DNA from: Flammeovirgaceae bacterium UBA6059
GTDB lineage: Bacteria; Bacteroidota; Bacteroidia; Cytophagales; Cyclobacteriaceae
Length of the DNA stretch: 64,000 nucleotides
Direction of reading: 5' to 3'
NCBI GenBank assembly: GCA_002435755.1
Contig: DIYH01000030.1
Location: 62,001 to 126,000, forward strand
Every line of letters starts with the position of its first letter. Positions within the stretch are counted from its first letter, which is position 1. The notes under the pieces were generated by a model. That model was not told where the DNA came from and ran no database searches. It worked only from the letters and a program-made list of their open reading frames with translations. This document shows, one piece after another, positions 6,618-15,709 of the stretch. Position numbers and translations under genes: made by a program.

Positions 6618-9254
6618 TTATTTCAACGGTAGTTGCTGAAGCATATCCTGTGCAGTTTTTATGACCTTGTCCAAGCCCGACAAGTCACTACCGCCAGCAG
6701 TAGCGAAGAAGGGTTGTCCACCACCTCCGCCTTTGATATCTCTGGCTAACTCCTTAACCATCTTGCCAGCATGAAGTTCATGCTGCTTTACAAGTGCATC
6801 ATCCACCACTACGGATATCTGTGGCTTCCCATCTATATTAGCAGCCAATACCATAATGAGTTTGTCGATCTCATTTTTCAGCTCGAAGCTGATCTTCTTC
6901 AACTGATCTGCTGTAGCCATTTCTACTCGTTCGATAAGCAGTTGGACACCATCTTGCTCGATCACCTTAGACTTCAACTCTGATTTTAGTTGCTTTCCTT
7001 TCTGGGCCTGTAGTGACTCCACCTCTTTACTCAGCTTTGATCGCTCTGCTACCAAAGACTGGATGGCCTTTAGAGGATCTTTAGGGTTTTTCAGTAATTC
7101 CTGTACTTCAGCAATGAGCTGAGCCTGGTCTGACACGTACTTCTCAGCACGTTCGGCCGTCACGGCCTCTATCCTTCGCACACCTGCTGCTACCGAACCT
7201 TCTGATAGTATTTTGAGAAAACCAATGCTACCCGTATGAGACACGTGAGTCCCGCCACAGAGCTCTACCGAGAAGTCTTTATCAAAGGTGATCACACGAA
7301 CAAAATCACCATACTTCTCACCGAAAAGTGCCATGGCACCCATCTTTTTGGCTTCCTCAATCGGAATATTCCTTTTCTCGTCAAGCTCGATGTTCTCGCG
7401 GATTTTCTTGTTGACGATCTTCTCCACTTCAGCGAGTTCCTCATCCGTCATTTTACTAAAATGAGAGAAGTCAAACCTTAGTACACGCTCATCAACGTAC
7501 GATCCCTTTTGTTGTACATGGTCACCTAATACTGACCTAAGTGCTGCATGAAGCAGATGTGTTGCACTATGATTGTTCATAGTCAACAGTCGCTTAGGTT
7601 TACTAACACTTGCTTGAAATTCTACCGATAGGTCTTCTGGCAGTTTAGGCATCCAATGAATGATAAGATCATTCTCTTTTTGTGTGTTAACGACAGACCA
7701 CTTCTCTATACCATTACTGATGAAACCTGTATCACCAACCTGTCCGCCACTCTCCGCATAGAAGGGTGTTTGATCAAAGACAACTTGATACATAGATTTG
7801 CCTTTCTCCTGAACCTCTCGGTATTTCATGATAGTGACGGGAAGGTCCAATTGGTCATAGCCTAAAAAGCTTGTTTCTCCAATAGACTGTAAGTCCACCC
7901 AGTCACCTTTGTCAACCTGTGCAGCCTCCTTAGATCGGGATTTTTGCAGCTCCATCTCTTTTGTAAAGCCATCCTCATCCACTTCCAGCTCATTTTCTCG
8001 AGCGATCAATGCTGTGAGGTCAAGTGGGAAGCCAAAGGTGTCGTAGAGCTCGAAAGCGGACTTTCCATCTATAGTATTGTTATGCAATTGAAACTCCGGC
8101 ATTAGATTCTCAATTCGCTTCAAGCCTCTTTCTAACGTCCTCAAGAACGCTGCTTCTTCTTCCATGATTACCTTACCTATAAAATCAGACTGAAGCTTAA
8201 TCTCAGGAAACACATCGTCAAACTGATCTACTAGTACAGCAACCAATTTGTACAGAAATGGGTCTCTAAAACCAAGGAAAGTGTAGCCATACCTTACAGC
8301 CCTTCTCAATATCCGGCGTATGACGTAACCAGTCTTTACATTGCTCGGCAACTGCCCATCAGCTATCGCGAATGCAATCGCCCGGACGTGATCCGACATC
8401 ACCCTTATTGCGATATCAGTCGTTTCATCTTTACCATATGCAACCCCAGCCGATCTGGAAATGAACTGAATGAGTGGTTGGAATATATCCGTATCATAAT
8501 TGGATTGCTTACCCTGGATGGCCATAGCAAGACGCTCAAAGCCCATTCCAGTATCGACATGCTTCGCTGGCAATGGGTTAAGTTGCCCATTGGACATCCT
8601 ATTGAACTCCATGAATACTAAATTCCAGACCTCCACAACTAGCGGGTGATCCTGATTAACCAGGTCTTTGCCGGGGACAGCTGCTATTTCCTCATCAGGC
8701 CTGAGGTCAATGTGTATCTCAGAACAAGGCCCGCATGGACCTGTATCGCCCATCTCCCAAAAGTTGTCCTTTTTAGAGCCATACAATATCCTTTCCTCTG
8801 GAATGATCTTTAGCCATTCATCGTATGCGTCCTGATCAATCGGAAGGTTGTCACCTTTGTCCCCACCAAAAACCGTCACGTACAACTTATCTTTTGGCAG
8901 CTTGTAAACTTCAGTGAGTAGTTCCCATGCCCATGCGATGGCCTCAGGTTTGAAATACTCTCCAAACGACCAGTTACCCAGCATTTCAAACATGGTATGA
9001 TGATAAGTATCAATACCTACCTCTTCCAGGTCATTGTGTTTACCACTGACCCGTAAGCATTTTTGAGTATCTGCTATTCGGTTGGCCTTAGGTTCTCCAT
9101 TGCCCAGAAAGTAATCCTTAAACTGGTTCATACCGGCATTGGTGAACATCAACGTTGGGTCGTTTTGTACGACCATCGGTGCTGATGGCACTATCAAATG
9201 ACCTTTGGACTCGAAAAATGATAAGAACTGTTTCCTGATGTCTTTGGAGTTCAT
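6618..9254 (-). CDS. alaS: Alanine--tRNA ligase
   Basis: An 878-residue AlaRS of normal length. The start MNSKDIRKQFLSFFESKGH is the standard N terminus, so the ATG at 9254 is chosen over an upstream one 23 codons earlier. The class II catalytic core contains TLMFTNAGMNQFKDYFLG and the motif ERLAMAIQGK. The editing domain has the zinc ligands HSATHLLHA (HxxxH) and CGGTH. The C-Ala domain ends with GGGGGQPFFATAGG. It charges tRNA-Ala in the cytosol and edits mischarged serine and glycine. It is divergent from the M23 peptidase gene. Confidence 0.98.
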   Translation of the reverse strand: MNSKDIRKQFLSFFESKGHLIVPSAPMVVQNDPTLMFTNAGMNQFKDYFLGNGEPKANRIADTQKCLRVSGKHNDLEEVGIDTYHHTMFEMLGNWSFGEYFKPEAIAWAWELLTEVYKLPKDKLYVTVFGGDKGDNLPIDQDAYDEWLKIIPEERILYGSKKDNFWEMGDTGPCGPCSEIHIDLRPDEEIAAVPGKDLVNQDHPLVVEVWNLVFMEFNRMSNGQLNPLPAKHVDTGMGFERLAMAIQGKQSNYDTDIFQPLIQFISRSAGVAYGKDETTDIAIRVMSDHVRAIAFAIADGQLPSNVKTGYVIRRILRRAVRYGYTFLGFRDPFLYKLVAVLVDQFDDVFPEIKLQSDFIGKVIMEEEAAFLRTLERGLKRIENLMPEFQLHNNTIDGKSAFELYDTFGFPLDLTALIARENELEVDEDGFTKEMELQKSRSKEAAQVDKGDWVDLQSIGETSFLGYDQLDLPVTIMKYREVQEKGKSMYQVVFDQTPFYAESGGQVGDTGFISNGIEKWSVVNTQKENDLIIHWMPKLPEDLSVEFQASVSKPKRLLTMNNHSATHLLHAALRSVLGDHVQQKGSYVDERVLRFDFSHFSKMTDEELAEVEKIVNKKIRENIELDEKRNIPIEEAKKMGAMALFGEKYGDFVRVITFDKDFSVELCGGTHVSHTGSIGFLKILSEGSVAAGVRRIEAVTAERAEKYVSDQAQLIAEVQELLKNPKDPLKAIQSLVAERSKLSKEVESLQAQKGKQLKSELKSKVIEQDGVQLLIERVEMATADQLKKISFELKNEIDKLIMVLAANIDGKPQISVVVDDALVKQHELHAGKMVKELARDIKGGGGGQPFFATAGGSDLSGLDKVIKTAQDMLQQLPLK

Positions 9255-9383
9255 TCTGTCTGTTGGATTAAATGGGACTCGGGCCCTACTTTTCAATTGA
9301 GGTGAATAAGTCGTATATTGCAACGAATATTTAAACCACCCGTATAGTAATTTTTCTTATTTCGCTTGTTTCAAAAACAAGCA

Positions 9384-9391
9384 CAAAATTA
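9384..9391 (-). promoter_or_regulatory. Candidate -7 box of alaS
   Basis: On the minus strand this reads TAATTTTG, an exact match to TAnnTTTG. It lies 15 bases from the plus-strand box at 9399, so the two divergent promoters would overlap. The alaS leader would be about 125 nucleotides. Confidence 0.4.
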
Positions 9392-9398
9392 GATAAAA

Positions 9399-9406
9399 TA
9401 CGTTTG
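9399..9406 (+). promoter_or_regulatory. -7 promoter box of the M23 peptidase gene
   Basis: TACGTTTG matches TAnnTTTG and ends ten bases before the ATG at 9417, so the leader is only a few nucleotides long. An inverted repeat, CTTGTTT-caa-AAACAAG (9365-9381), lies just upstream. Confidence 0.5.
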
Positions 9407-9416
9407 TCGCAGAGGT

Positions 9417-10400
9417 ATGGCAAGAATTAAATATTACTACGATACTGAATCCTGTAAGTACGAAAGGGTCAAAGTTTCCAGCTGGGATATAGTCACCAAT
9501 CTCCTTGGTTTTCTTTCGGTTTCTTTGATTCTGGCGGTAGGCATTTTCTACGCCTACAGCAACTACTTTGAATCACCAGAGGTTGCTCAATTAAAGAAGG
9601 AAAACGAAGAGCTCAATATCTACTATGATCTTTTGGCCAACGAAATGAGTGCGGCTAATCAGATGCTCAGCAACCTTCAGGAAAGGGACGATTATGTTTA
9701 TAGAGTGATATTCGAAGCGGACCCTATTCCGACTTCAATCAGAACGGCAGGTGTTGGAGGTACTAATCGCTACAAGGATCTTATGGACGAAGACCTTGAG
9801 AGAGAAGACCTGATCGTTGATACCTACAGCCGAATTGATCAGCTTAAAAAGCAGATGTACATCCAGACAAAATCTTATGATGAGATTCTTGAAATGGCTG
9901 GAAATAAAGAAGCATTGTATTCAGCATTACCGGCCATCCAGCCAGTCTCAAACGAAGAATTGAAAAGACTATCATCCGGATACGGAATGCGTATTGATCC
10001 AATCCTGAAAGTTAGAAAGATGCACTACGGTGTTGACTTCTCAGCTCCACGTGGCACTCCTATTTATGCTACAGGTGATGGTGTAGTGACAAGGGTGGTC
10101 ACAAGTTTTGGTGACTTTGGTAAGTGGGTAGAAATAGATCATGGTTTTGGATACATAACCAGATATGCTCATATGGACAGACATATGGTTCGAAGAGGTC
10201 AAAAAGTAAAGCGTGGAGAGCAAATAGGTATGGTGGGTAATACAGGTAAGTCCACCTCACCTCATTGTCATTATGAGGTAATTAAGGATGGCAAAAAAAT
10301 CAATCCGGTTCACTACTTCTATCAAGACCTGGGGCCCACCGAGTACGAAGAAATTCTCAGACTAGCGTCTATAGAAAATCAATCTTTAGGTTCTTATTAG
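9417..10400 (+). CDS. M23-family murein endopeptidase, membrane-anchored
   Basis: A 327-residue LytM-type protein. One membrane segment (about residues 28-50) follows a short cytosolic N terminus. A coiled-coil stalk (LKKENEELNIYYDLLANEM) comes next, and the C-terminal peptidase domain has the zinc ligands in KMHYGVDFSAPRGTP, the HGFGYITRYAH block and the HCHYEV pair (HxH). All three zinc-binding elements are intact, so it is probably active on peptidoglycan cross-links. A strong terminator follows the stop, so it is likely a single-gene unit. Confidence 0.94.
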   Translation: MARIKYYYDTESCKYERVKVSSWDIVTNLLGFLSVSLILAVGIFYAYSNYFESPEVAQLKKENEELNIYYDLLANEMSAANQMLSNLQERDDYVYRVIFEADPIPTSIRTAGVGGTNRYKDLMDEDLEREDLIVDTYSRIDQLKKQMYIQTKSYDEILEMAGNKEALYSALPAIQPVSNEELKRLSSGYGMRIDPILKVRKMHYGVDFSAPRGTPIYATGDGVVTRVVTSFGDFGKWVEIDHGFGYITRYAHMDRHMVRRGQKVKRGEQIGMVGNTGKSTSPHCHYEVIKDGKKINPVHYFYQDLGPTEYEEILRLASIENQSLGSY

Positions 10401-10431
10401 TCACTAAGAAGCTGAGCATCAAGAGTAATGT

Positions 10432-10461
10432 AAGCAATCCGTTATATGGGTTGCTTTTTTT
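10432..10461 (+). terminator. Rho-independent terminator after the M23 peptidase gene
   Basis: Stem AGCAATCC / GGGTTGCT with a seven-base loop is followed directly by a run of T. It ends about 60 bases after the peptidase stop. Confidence 0.85.
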
Positions 10462-10664
10462 GTTTGGAAATTGTGGAAAACTAAAGGGCTCCCCACCCTT
10501 TTATAAGCCATTCAATTGGATACATTTGACAGCTTGATTATCAGGTATTGATGTTCGCAAAGCTCTTTACTAATGACTTAATCTCTCATGTGAAGAGTAG
10601 TAGACCTCAAATACAGTTAAGCATTGGGGATAGTGACATTATTAACTATATTCAGAACTGACGC

Positions 10665-11000
10665 GTGCCTTACAAGGAAAAAGAAATAGAAAAAAAGTAC
10701 TACACCATCGGTGAGGTAGCCGATGATCTGGGCGTAGCGACTTCACTCATTAGATTTTGGGAAGGTGAGTTTGACATCATCAAACCAAAAAAGAACAGGA
10801 AAGGCAATCGTCAATTCACTAAGGAGGACATCAAAAATGTCAAATTGATCTACCATCTCGTCAAAGAGAAGGGATATACACTTCAAGGCGCGCGTGAATT
10901 TATCAAGAGTGATGTCAATGCAGCTCTCGATAAAGTGGAAATGATAGAGTCACTGAAGCGTCTACGTGGTTTCCTGGTTGACATAAGAGATCAACTTTAA
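10665..11000 (+). CDS. MerR-family transcriptional regulator
   Basis: A 111-residue regulator starting with GTG; no upstream ATG gives an in-frame extension. The MerR helix-turn-helix and wing are clear: YYTIGEVADDLGVATSLIRFWEGEF (about 11-35) and then NRQFTKEDIKNVKLIYHLVKEKGYTLQGAREFI. The C terminus is a short coiled coil without cysteines, so no metal-binding site is visible. It lies seven bases before dprA on the same strand, an arrangement suggesting a shared transcript. The target is unknown. Confidence 0.9.
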   Translation: MPYKEKEIEKKYYTIGEVADDLGVATSLIRFWEGEFDIIKPKKNRKGNRQFTKEDIKNVKLIYHLVKEKGYTLQGAREFIKSDVNAALDKVEMIESLKRLRGFLVDIRDQL

Positions 11001-11006
11001 CTCCCC

Positions 11007-12107
11007 ATGAATGAAGAGAAGCGCTATCAGGTGGCGCTTGGTCTGATTCCAGGTATAGGTGATCAACTCACCAAGCAGCTAGTCAGCTATTGCGGTCGTG
11101 CTCAGGATGTATTCTCTACACCAACCACCAAACTACAGAAAATACCAGGAGTAGGATCAAAAAGGCTCTCAGTTATCAACCTCAACAAGCAATTAGGACA
11201 AGCTGATCTGGTCATTGAAAGCTGTCTAAAACAGAATATCAACATACTCTTCTATACAGACCCTAAATATCCTGCCCGCCTCAAAGTAATTGGAGACTCT
11301 CCATCGCTCATTTACTTCAAAGGAAATGGAGATCTAAACGCCTCAAAGACAGTAGGCATTGTGGGTACAAGAAAAGCGACTGATTATGGCAAAGCAGTTG
11401 TGGACCTTCTGTGTGCGGATTTAGCATCTGCAGGGGTAAGCACAATAAGTGGGCTGGCCTATGGCATAGATATTCAAGCTCATAGGAGTTCTCTAAAGCA
11501 GCAAATACCTACCATTGGAGTACTTGCGGGTGGATTGGACAAAATCTACCCGGCGGTTCATAAGTCTACATGTGAACAAATGCTCGCAGAGGGTGGCATC
11601 CTATCGGAAAATCCACTGGGCACCAAACCCGAAGCACATCTCTTTCCGGCAAGGAACAGGATCATCGCAGGGTTGAGTGATGCTTTGATCGTGATAGAAG
11701 CGGCTGAAAAGGGTGGCGCTCTGATCACGGCTGAAATAGCCTATACTTATAACAAAGATGTCTTTGCAGTACCAGGCAACATTACCAATACCTACTCTAA
11801 AGGCTGTCACGACCTGATCACTTCACAAAGGGCCATTCCGTATACCAAGATCAAAGACCTGCTCTACAATATGAATTGGGATTTGGACAGGCCTAATTCA
11901 TCTTCTCCAAAACTGAACCTGGAAGAATTCGGGGAACCTGAAAGGTCAATAATAAAAGCGCTACAAGCTGAAAAAGAAGGCCTTCAAGTAGATCAACTCT
12001 CTTGGATTACACAAATTTCTCTCAATCAGCTTGCCTCCAAGCTACTTGAGCTGGAATTTGAAGGCTTGGTAAAATCCTTACCAGGAAAACGCTACAAGCT
12101 CGCCTGA
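11007..12107 (+). CDS. dprA: DNA-processing protein DprA
   Basis: A 366-residue DprA, the RecA loader that protects incoming single-stranded DNA during transformation. An N-terminal helix-hairpin-helix region (KLQKIPGVGSKRL) is followed by the Rossmann-like core with VGIVGTRKATDYG, TISGLAYGIDIQAHRSSL, GVLAGGLDKIYP, FPARNRIIAGLSDALIVIEA and KGGALITAEIA. A winged-helix domain at the C terminus (about 305-366) completes the long form of the protein. It follows a merR-like gene and converges with the membrane-protein gene, overlapping it by 16 bases. Confidence 0.96.
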   Translation: MNEEKRYQVALGLIPGIGDQLTKQLVSYCGRAQDVFSTPTTKLQKIPGVGSKRLSVINLNKQLGQADLVIESCLKQNINILFYTDPKYPARLKVIGDSPSLIYFKGNGDLNASKTVGIVGTRKATDYGKAVVDLLCADLASAGVSTISGLAYGIDIQAHRSSLKQQIPTIGVLAGGLDKIYPAVHKSTCEQMLAEGGILSENPLGTKPEAHLFPARNRIIAGLSDALIVIEAAEKGGALITAEIAYTYNKDVFAVPGNITNTYSKGCHDLITSQRAIPYTKIKDLLYNMNWDLDRPNSSSPKLNLEEFGEPERSIIKALQAEKEGLQVDQLSWITQISLNQLASKLLELEFEGLVKSLPGKRYKLA

Positions 12108-12937
12108 TCCACTACTTCTGTCTCATTTCTCGTTTCCATAAAATAGTTGTAGGTGTAGCTCAACCCTAATACAAAAGTACCTGCTAACAGTCCCATTAGC
12201 ACATTGACGATAGGTTCGGCAGACAATGCCATTCTGATAAGTACTGTTGCGAAGGCAAAAGAGGAGTATCTGAAGATGTTGTAGTAACGAGTGGTATATC
12301 TCAATGAATACAACAAAACCAGGATGTCAGTAAAAATCAGAAATAGATAGAATGTATTGATGGACGGGTCATAAACACCCATGTCAACGACCCGGTACAG
12401 GTCATGCACACCAAGTCCTACAAAGACTAGAAATATACCAATGGCCAGTACTTGTTTGAACTGTATAAACTCAATTTGTTCTTCCTCGGTATCAGTGATT
12501 CGCTCATGCCGTTGATTCTTATAGTAAAACCCAATGATCAGGAAGATGATCAACGCTCCGAACGCATCAAAAAACATATAGTAAAAGTCGGACTGTGAAA
12601 GATGATCAAGTGTGATAGTACTGTTAATCGCACCGAACTCTTTGAAGGCCGATCTTAAGAGAATAATGGAAAAAATCTCAAACTGCTTACCTAATGAATC
12701 AGCAACAGACTTGGGCAAAATAAAGATCAAGCCCAACACTTCGAATATGAGCAGTACTGTAAAGGCAATATCGATCGATACAAAGAAGCTAATAGGTTGC
12801 TGAACAATCTCAAAATAAGAAAGACTCGCCAAGCCAAGACCTAGCAGGAAACTACCGATCAGAGCCGTACTGATCAGTTTAGCTGTCAGTCGTTCATGCC
12901 ATAGTCGTTCGGCATTTTCGAAAACACGGGTCAGCAT
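12092..12937 (-). CDS. Multi-pass membrane protein of unknown function, end of hydrogenase island
   Basis: A 281-residue protein I do not recognise. About seven or eight hydrophobic segments are visible, with a hydrophilic, acidic loop near residue 155 (QRHERITDTEEEQIEF) and a charged C-terminal tail. The frame extends upstream into the NicO gene, but the ATG at 12937, two bases after that gene's TGA, is the natural coupled start. It is the last gene of the hypB-hypF-hypC-hypD-hypE-NHL-NicO run. A membrane anchor or electron-transfer partner for the hydrogenase is possible, but no heme- or quinone-binding motif is obvious. It could also be a transporter. Confidence 0.6.
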   Translation of the reverse strand: MLTRVFENAERLWHERLTAKLISTALIGSFLLGLGLASLSYFEIVQQPISFFVSIDIAFTVLLIFEVLGLIFILPKSVADSLGKQFEIFSIILLRSAFKEFGAINSTITLDHLSQSDFYYMFFDAFGALIIFLIIGFYYKNQRHERITDTEEEQIEFIQFKQVLAIGIFLVFVGLGVHDLYRVVDMGVYDPSINTFYLFLIFTDILVLLYSLRYTTRYYNIFRYSSFAFATVLIRMALSAEPIVNVLMGLLAGTFVLGLSYTYNYFMETRNETEVVDQASL

Positions 12938-12939
12938 GA

Positions 12940-13554
12940 TCAGGCGATCAAATTGGATAATATCAATCCTCCATAGCCGATACACAGCAGGCTTGATAAA
13001 ATCACCATACTATATTGCAGAGATTGGAGGGAAGCAAGTCTTTTAGAAAACGGAAGGCTGAACAGACCTGCAGCGATGAGCATACCTGCAATAGAACCAA
13101 ACCCGAAAGACAGTAGATAGAAAAACTCGGTAAAGAAGCCCTGCACTTCAGCTATGGCAATAAGTACTACGGCACCACTTCCAGCCAGTCCATGAATTAA
13201 CCCTACACTATAAGCCACGGTATGTCCATTTTTATTAGTGTTTACGCTGGATGCTTTTGGTTTTAACAGTCTTTGTAATCTCAATACTCCAAGTACGATA
13301 AGCAAGACGCCTACAATACCCTCCAAATAACCAAACAACGACTCGCTTACGGCTAGCTTACCAACCATAATAATGAGCCCAACTATCAGAATGGTTGTGG
13401 TATGTCCAAGTCCCCAAAACACACCATCTTTCATAGCAAGATGGGTCCGCGTTCGACTTGTCACGATATTGCTAATGGCTATCAGATGATCAGCTTCAAA
13501 GGCATGAGAAAAACCAATACCTAAAGCAAACAATAATGGAAGCATTGACTCCAT
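12940..13554 (-). CDS. NicO/UreH-like nickel permease
   Basis: A 204-residue membrane protein with six hydrophobic segments. The first segment contains GFSHAFEADHLIAISN, which corresponds to the HxxxxDH nickel-binding signature of the NiCoT/NicO/UreH families (H17, D22, H23). The second half has GLIHGLAGSGAVVLIAIA, an internal repeat typical of the UreH/TauE-like fold. Inside a [NiFe]-hydrogenase maturation operon the likely job is uptake of Ni2+ for HypA/HypB. It starts two bases after the NHL gene ends and is followed after two bases by the orphan membrane protein. Confidence 0.82.
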   Translation of the reverse strand: MESMLPLLFALGIGFSHAFEADHLIAISNIVTSRTRTHLAMKDGVFWGLGHTTTILIVGLIIMVGKLAVSESLFGYLEGIVGVLLIVLGVLRLQRLLKPKASSVNTNKNGHTVAYSVGLIHGLAGSGAVVLIAIAEVQGFFTEFFYLLSFGFGSIAGMLIAAGLFSLPFSKRLASLQSLQYSMVILSSLLCIGYGGLILSNLIA

Positions 13555-13556
13555 AA

Positions 13557-14663
13557 TCAGATATTCAGTTCGTTAATTATTACCCTATGATTACCGGTAT
13601 CAGCTATAGCAAGATTATTGCCTTCAATAGCCATAGCAAAAGGCCAATAGAGTGCAGATTCAGTACTATTGTTATTCCCGGCATTCTCACTCCCGGTCGT
13701 AAAATCTGGCTGGCCTATCAGGTCTGATGCAGCATCATTATTCTGTCTGGGGATCACAGGATGCCATTTAATACGGCTGTTAGCTGTATCCACAACCATG
13801 ATCCCATCCTTATAAAAATGGCTGTCGTAGCACCAGTTCAGCGACTTTTCGTTGGGCAAGAAAGAATACTGGTTTTGACCACAAGCCGCTATATCAGGCT
13901 GCCCAATGATCAAATCAGGTTTTCCAAGTCCCCTGGCTTTTTTCCAATTCTTCCAAACTAACACTCTGAAATATTGGGTGTCTGTGATTGCCAATGTGCC
14001 ATCTCCCTTTACCCTTACGCTATACGGCCATATAGCCTGGTCGGGCTCATAGTCCCTATCGGAAAAATCGGCCTTGCCTAAGACCATGTCAGCAGCTGCA
14101 GTATTGGATTGCGGTAACTCTCGAAAGTAGAGTACACGTCGGTTCCCAGTATCAGCTATCCAAAGCTGCTCCCCATCACTATGAACCCCGTATGGCCAGT
14201 AAAGAGTACTGGCTGTAGGGTCAGAGCCAAGCCCTTTCACATTAGGTTCATTCGAGCAGAAATCAGGTTGACCTACAACTACATCAGCCGGTTGACCATT
14301 TTTATTTGGCATCTCATGCCATATCAGTACTCTGTGATTCCAGGCATCTGCTACAATCAGGCGGTAACCATCTGACCATATACCAGATGGGTACTGGAGT
14401 GAAGAAGCCGAAATAACATCATGGTCGTTCCGGGCTATTGCCTCCTGACTTGTCTGTCCAAGTACAACATCAGGGTCACAAAACTCTCCTTTGGGTAACT
14501 GGTTCCATATAAAAACCCGGTTCTGTCCCGTGTCTGCAACAATAAGCTTACTTTGGGTAAGCCATACCCCCCTTGGTGCCAAAAAAGGTTTGCTGAATGG
14601 TCCTTTGAAGATGTTGACTACATCAGATATAGTACTTGATATGCCTACCTCTTCAACTAGCAT
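13557..14663 (-). CDS. NHL-repeat beta-propeller protein associated with hydrogenase maturation
   Basis: A 368-residue protein built of about six NHL-like blades, each with a form of APRGVWLTQSKLIVADTGQNRVFIW (for example LIVADAWNHRVLIW, WIADTGNRRVLYF, LAIADTGNHRVII). No signal peptide is seen, so it is probably cytosolic. The start overlaps the hypE end by seven bases, so the two are translated together. An NHL-repeat gene also sits in the extended hyp operon of nitrogen-fixing cyanobacteria, where a role in small-subunit maturation has been proposed. That parallel is from memory of the literature, and the function here is an inference. Confidence 0.8.
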   Translation of the reverse strand: MLVEEVGISSTISDVVNIFKGPFSKPFLAPRGVWLTQSKLIVADTGQNRVFIWNQLPKGEFCDPDVVLGQTSQEAIARNDHDVISASSLQYPSGIWSDGYRLIVADAWNHRVLIWHEMPNKNGQPADVVVGQPDFCSNEPNVKGLGSDPTASTLYWPYGVHSDGEQLWIADTGNRRVLYFRELPQSNTAAADMVLGKADFSDRDYEPDQAIWPYSVRVKGDGTLAITDTQYFRVLVWKNWKKARGLGKPDLIIGQPDIAACGQNQYSFLPNEKSLNWCYDSHFYKDGIMVVDTANSRIKWHPVIPRQNNDAASDLIGQPDFTTGSENAGNNNSTESALYWPFAMAIEGNNLAIADTGNHRVIINELNI

Positions 14664-15709
14664 ATTCTTGGAAGTTGTTCTCCTGGCAACATGTTGACCA
14701 CTCGTCTACCGCCAATAGTGCTTTGCAATATGACCTGTCCGGAGTGATCTTCGACCACCTCTCCTATGATCTGTGCTCGTTCCGTCTCCTCCCATGACTT
14801 GATCATGTCCAGACACTCTTCAGCTACTGATGCGTCTACAAACGCAAGAAACAACCCCTCATTTGCCACATACAACGGATCTAGGCCGAGCATCTCACAT
14901 GCTCCTTCCACTTGTTCATCTATAGGTAGTGACTGTTGACTGATATCTATTCCAATTTTGGATGACTTACATATTTCCGATAGGACTGTACCTACTCCCC
15001 CCCGCGTAGGGTCGCGCATCAAATGAATGTTTTCACCATAATGATCCAGTATGTCCCTTGTGATATGGTTCAGGTTGCGCGTATCGCTTTCAATCTCAGT
15101 CTCAAACTCCAAACCATCTCTCACTGACATGATGGCAATGCCATGCTGAGCGATAGGTCCACTGACGATGATCTTATCTCCTGTTTTGATATTTCTTTCG
15201 GCGATTTGTGCGTCAGGATGTAGCTCACCGATCCCGGTAGTGTTGATAAAGATACCATCCCCTTTTCCTTTCTCAACCACTTTTGTATCACCCGTCACCA
15301 CTTTCACACCTGCCTGCTCACAGGCAAACTTGATGGACACCAGAATGTCCCAGAACAATTTCATACTCAAGCCCTCTTCGATGATAAAGGACAATGAGAG
15401 ATACTTTGGTATCGCACCACACATGGCAAGGTCGTTGACCGTACCATTGACAGCCAGTTCGCCTATATCCCCCCCAGGAAAGAATATTGGGGATACAACA
15501 AAGCTATCGGTGGTCATCGCTATCTGACCCTTGATATTCAAAAAAGCTCCATCGTGCTTTTCGTTGAGAATATCATTTTCCAGTAGGTCGAAAACGCCAG
15601 AGTCTAACAGCTTGTGTGTCAACAAGCCTCCACTACCATGCCCCAATGTGATCACATCAAAGTCAAGCGTTGGTAATGGGCATTGCGCACGCATTTTGAT
15701 AGCCGTCAT
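14657..15709 (-). CDS. hypE: Hydrogenase maturation factor HypE
   Basis: A 350-residue PurM/ThiL-fold protein that dehydrates a C-terminal thiocarboxamide to make the cyanide ligands of the [NiFe] centre. The N-terminal LGHGSGG and the MTTDSFVVSP block bind ATP, DPTRGGVGTVLSEI lies near residue 235, and the C terminus ends PRIC with the acceptor cysteine as the last residue. Its ATG overlaps the hypD TGA (ATGA). Confidence 0.97.
   Translation of the reverse strand: MTAIKMRAQCPLPTLDFDVITLGHGSGGLLTHKLLDSGVFDLLENDILNEKHDGAFLNIKGQIAMTTDSFVVSPIFFPGGDIGELAVNGTVNDLAMCGAIPKYLSLSFIIEEGLSMKLFWDILVSIKFACEQAGVKVVTGDTKVVEKGKGDGIFINTTGIGELHPDAQIAERNIKTGDKIIVSGPIAQHGIAIMSVRDGLEFETEIESDTRNLNHITRDILDHYGENIHLMRDPTRGGVGTVLSEICKSSKIGIDISQQSLPIDEQVEGACEMLGLDPLYVANEGLFLAFVDASVAEECLDMIKSWEETERAQIIGEVVEDHSGQVILQSTIGGRRVVNMLPGEQLPRIC

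Noticed and set aside
10551..10661. A 36-codon frame (MFAKLFTNDLISHVK and on) between the M23 terminator and the MerR gene
   Set aside because: Short, without a recognisable motif or ribosome site, and it ends just before the GTG of the MerR gene. It may be a leader peptide, but the sequence alone does not support calling a gene.
12612..12803. Possible small plus-strand gene inside the orphan membrane-protein gene
   Set aside because: It is the antisense reading of hydrophobic codons and carries no known motif.
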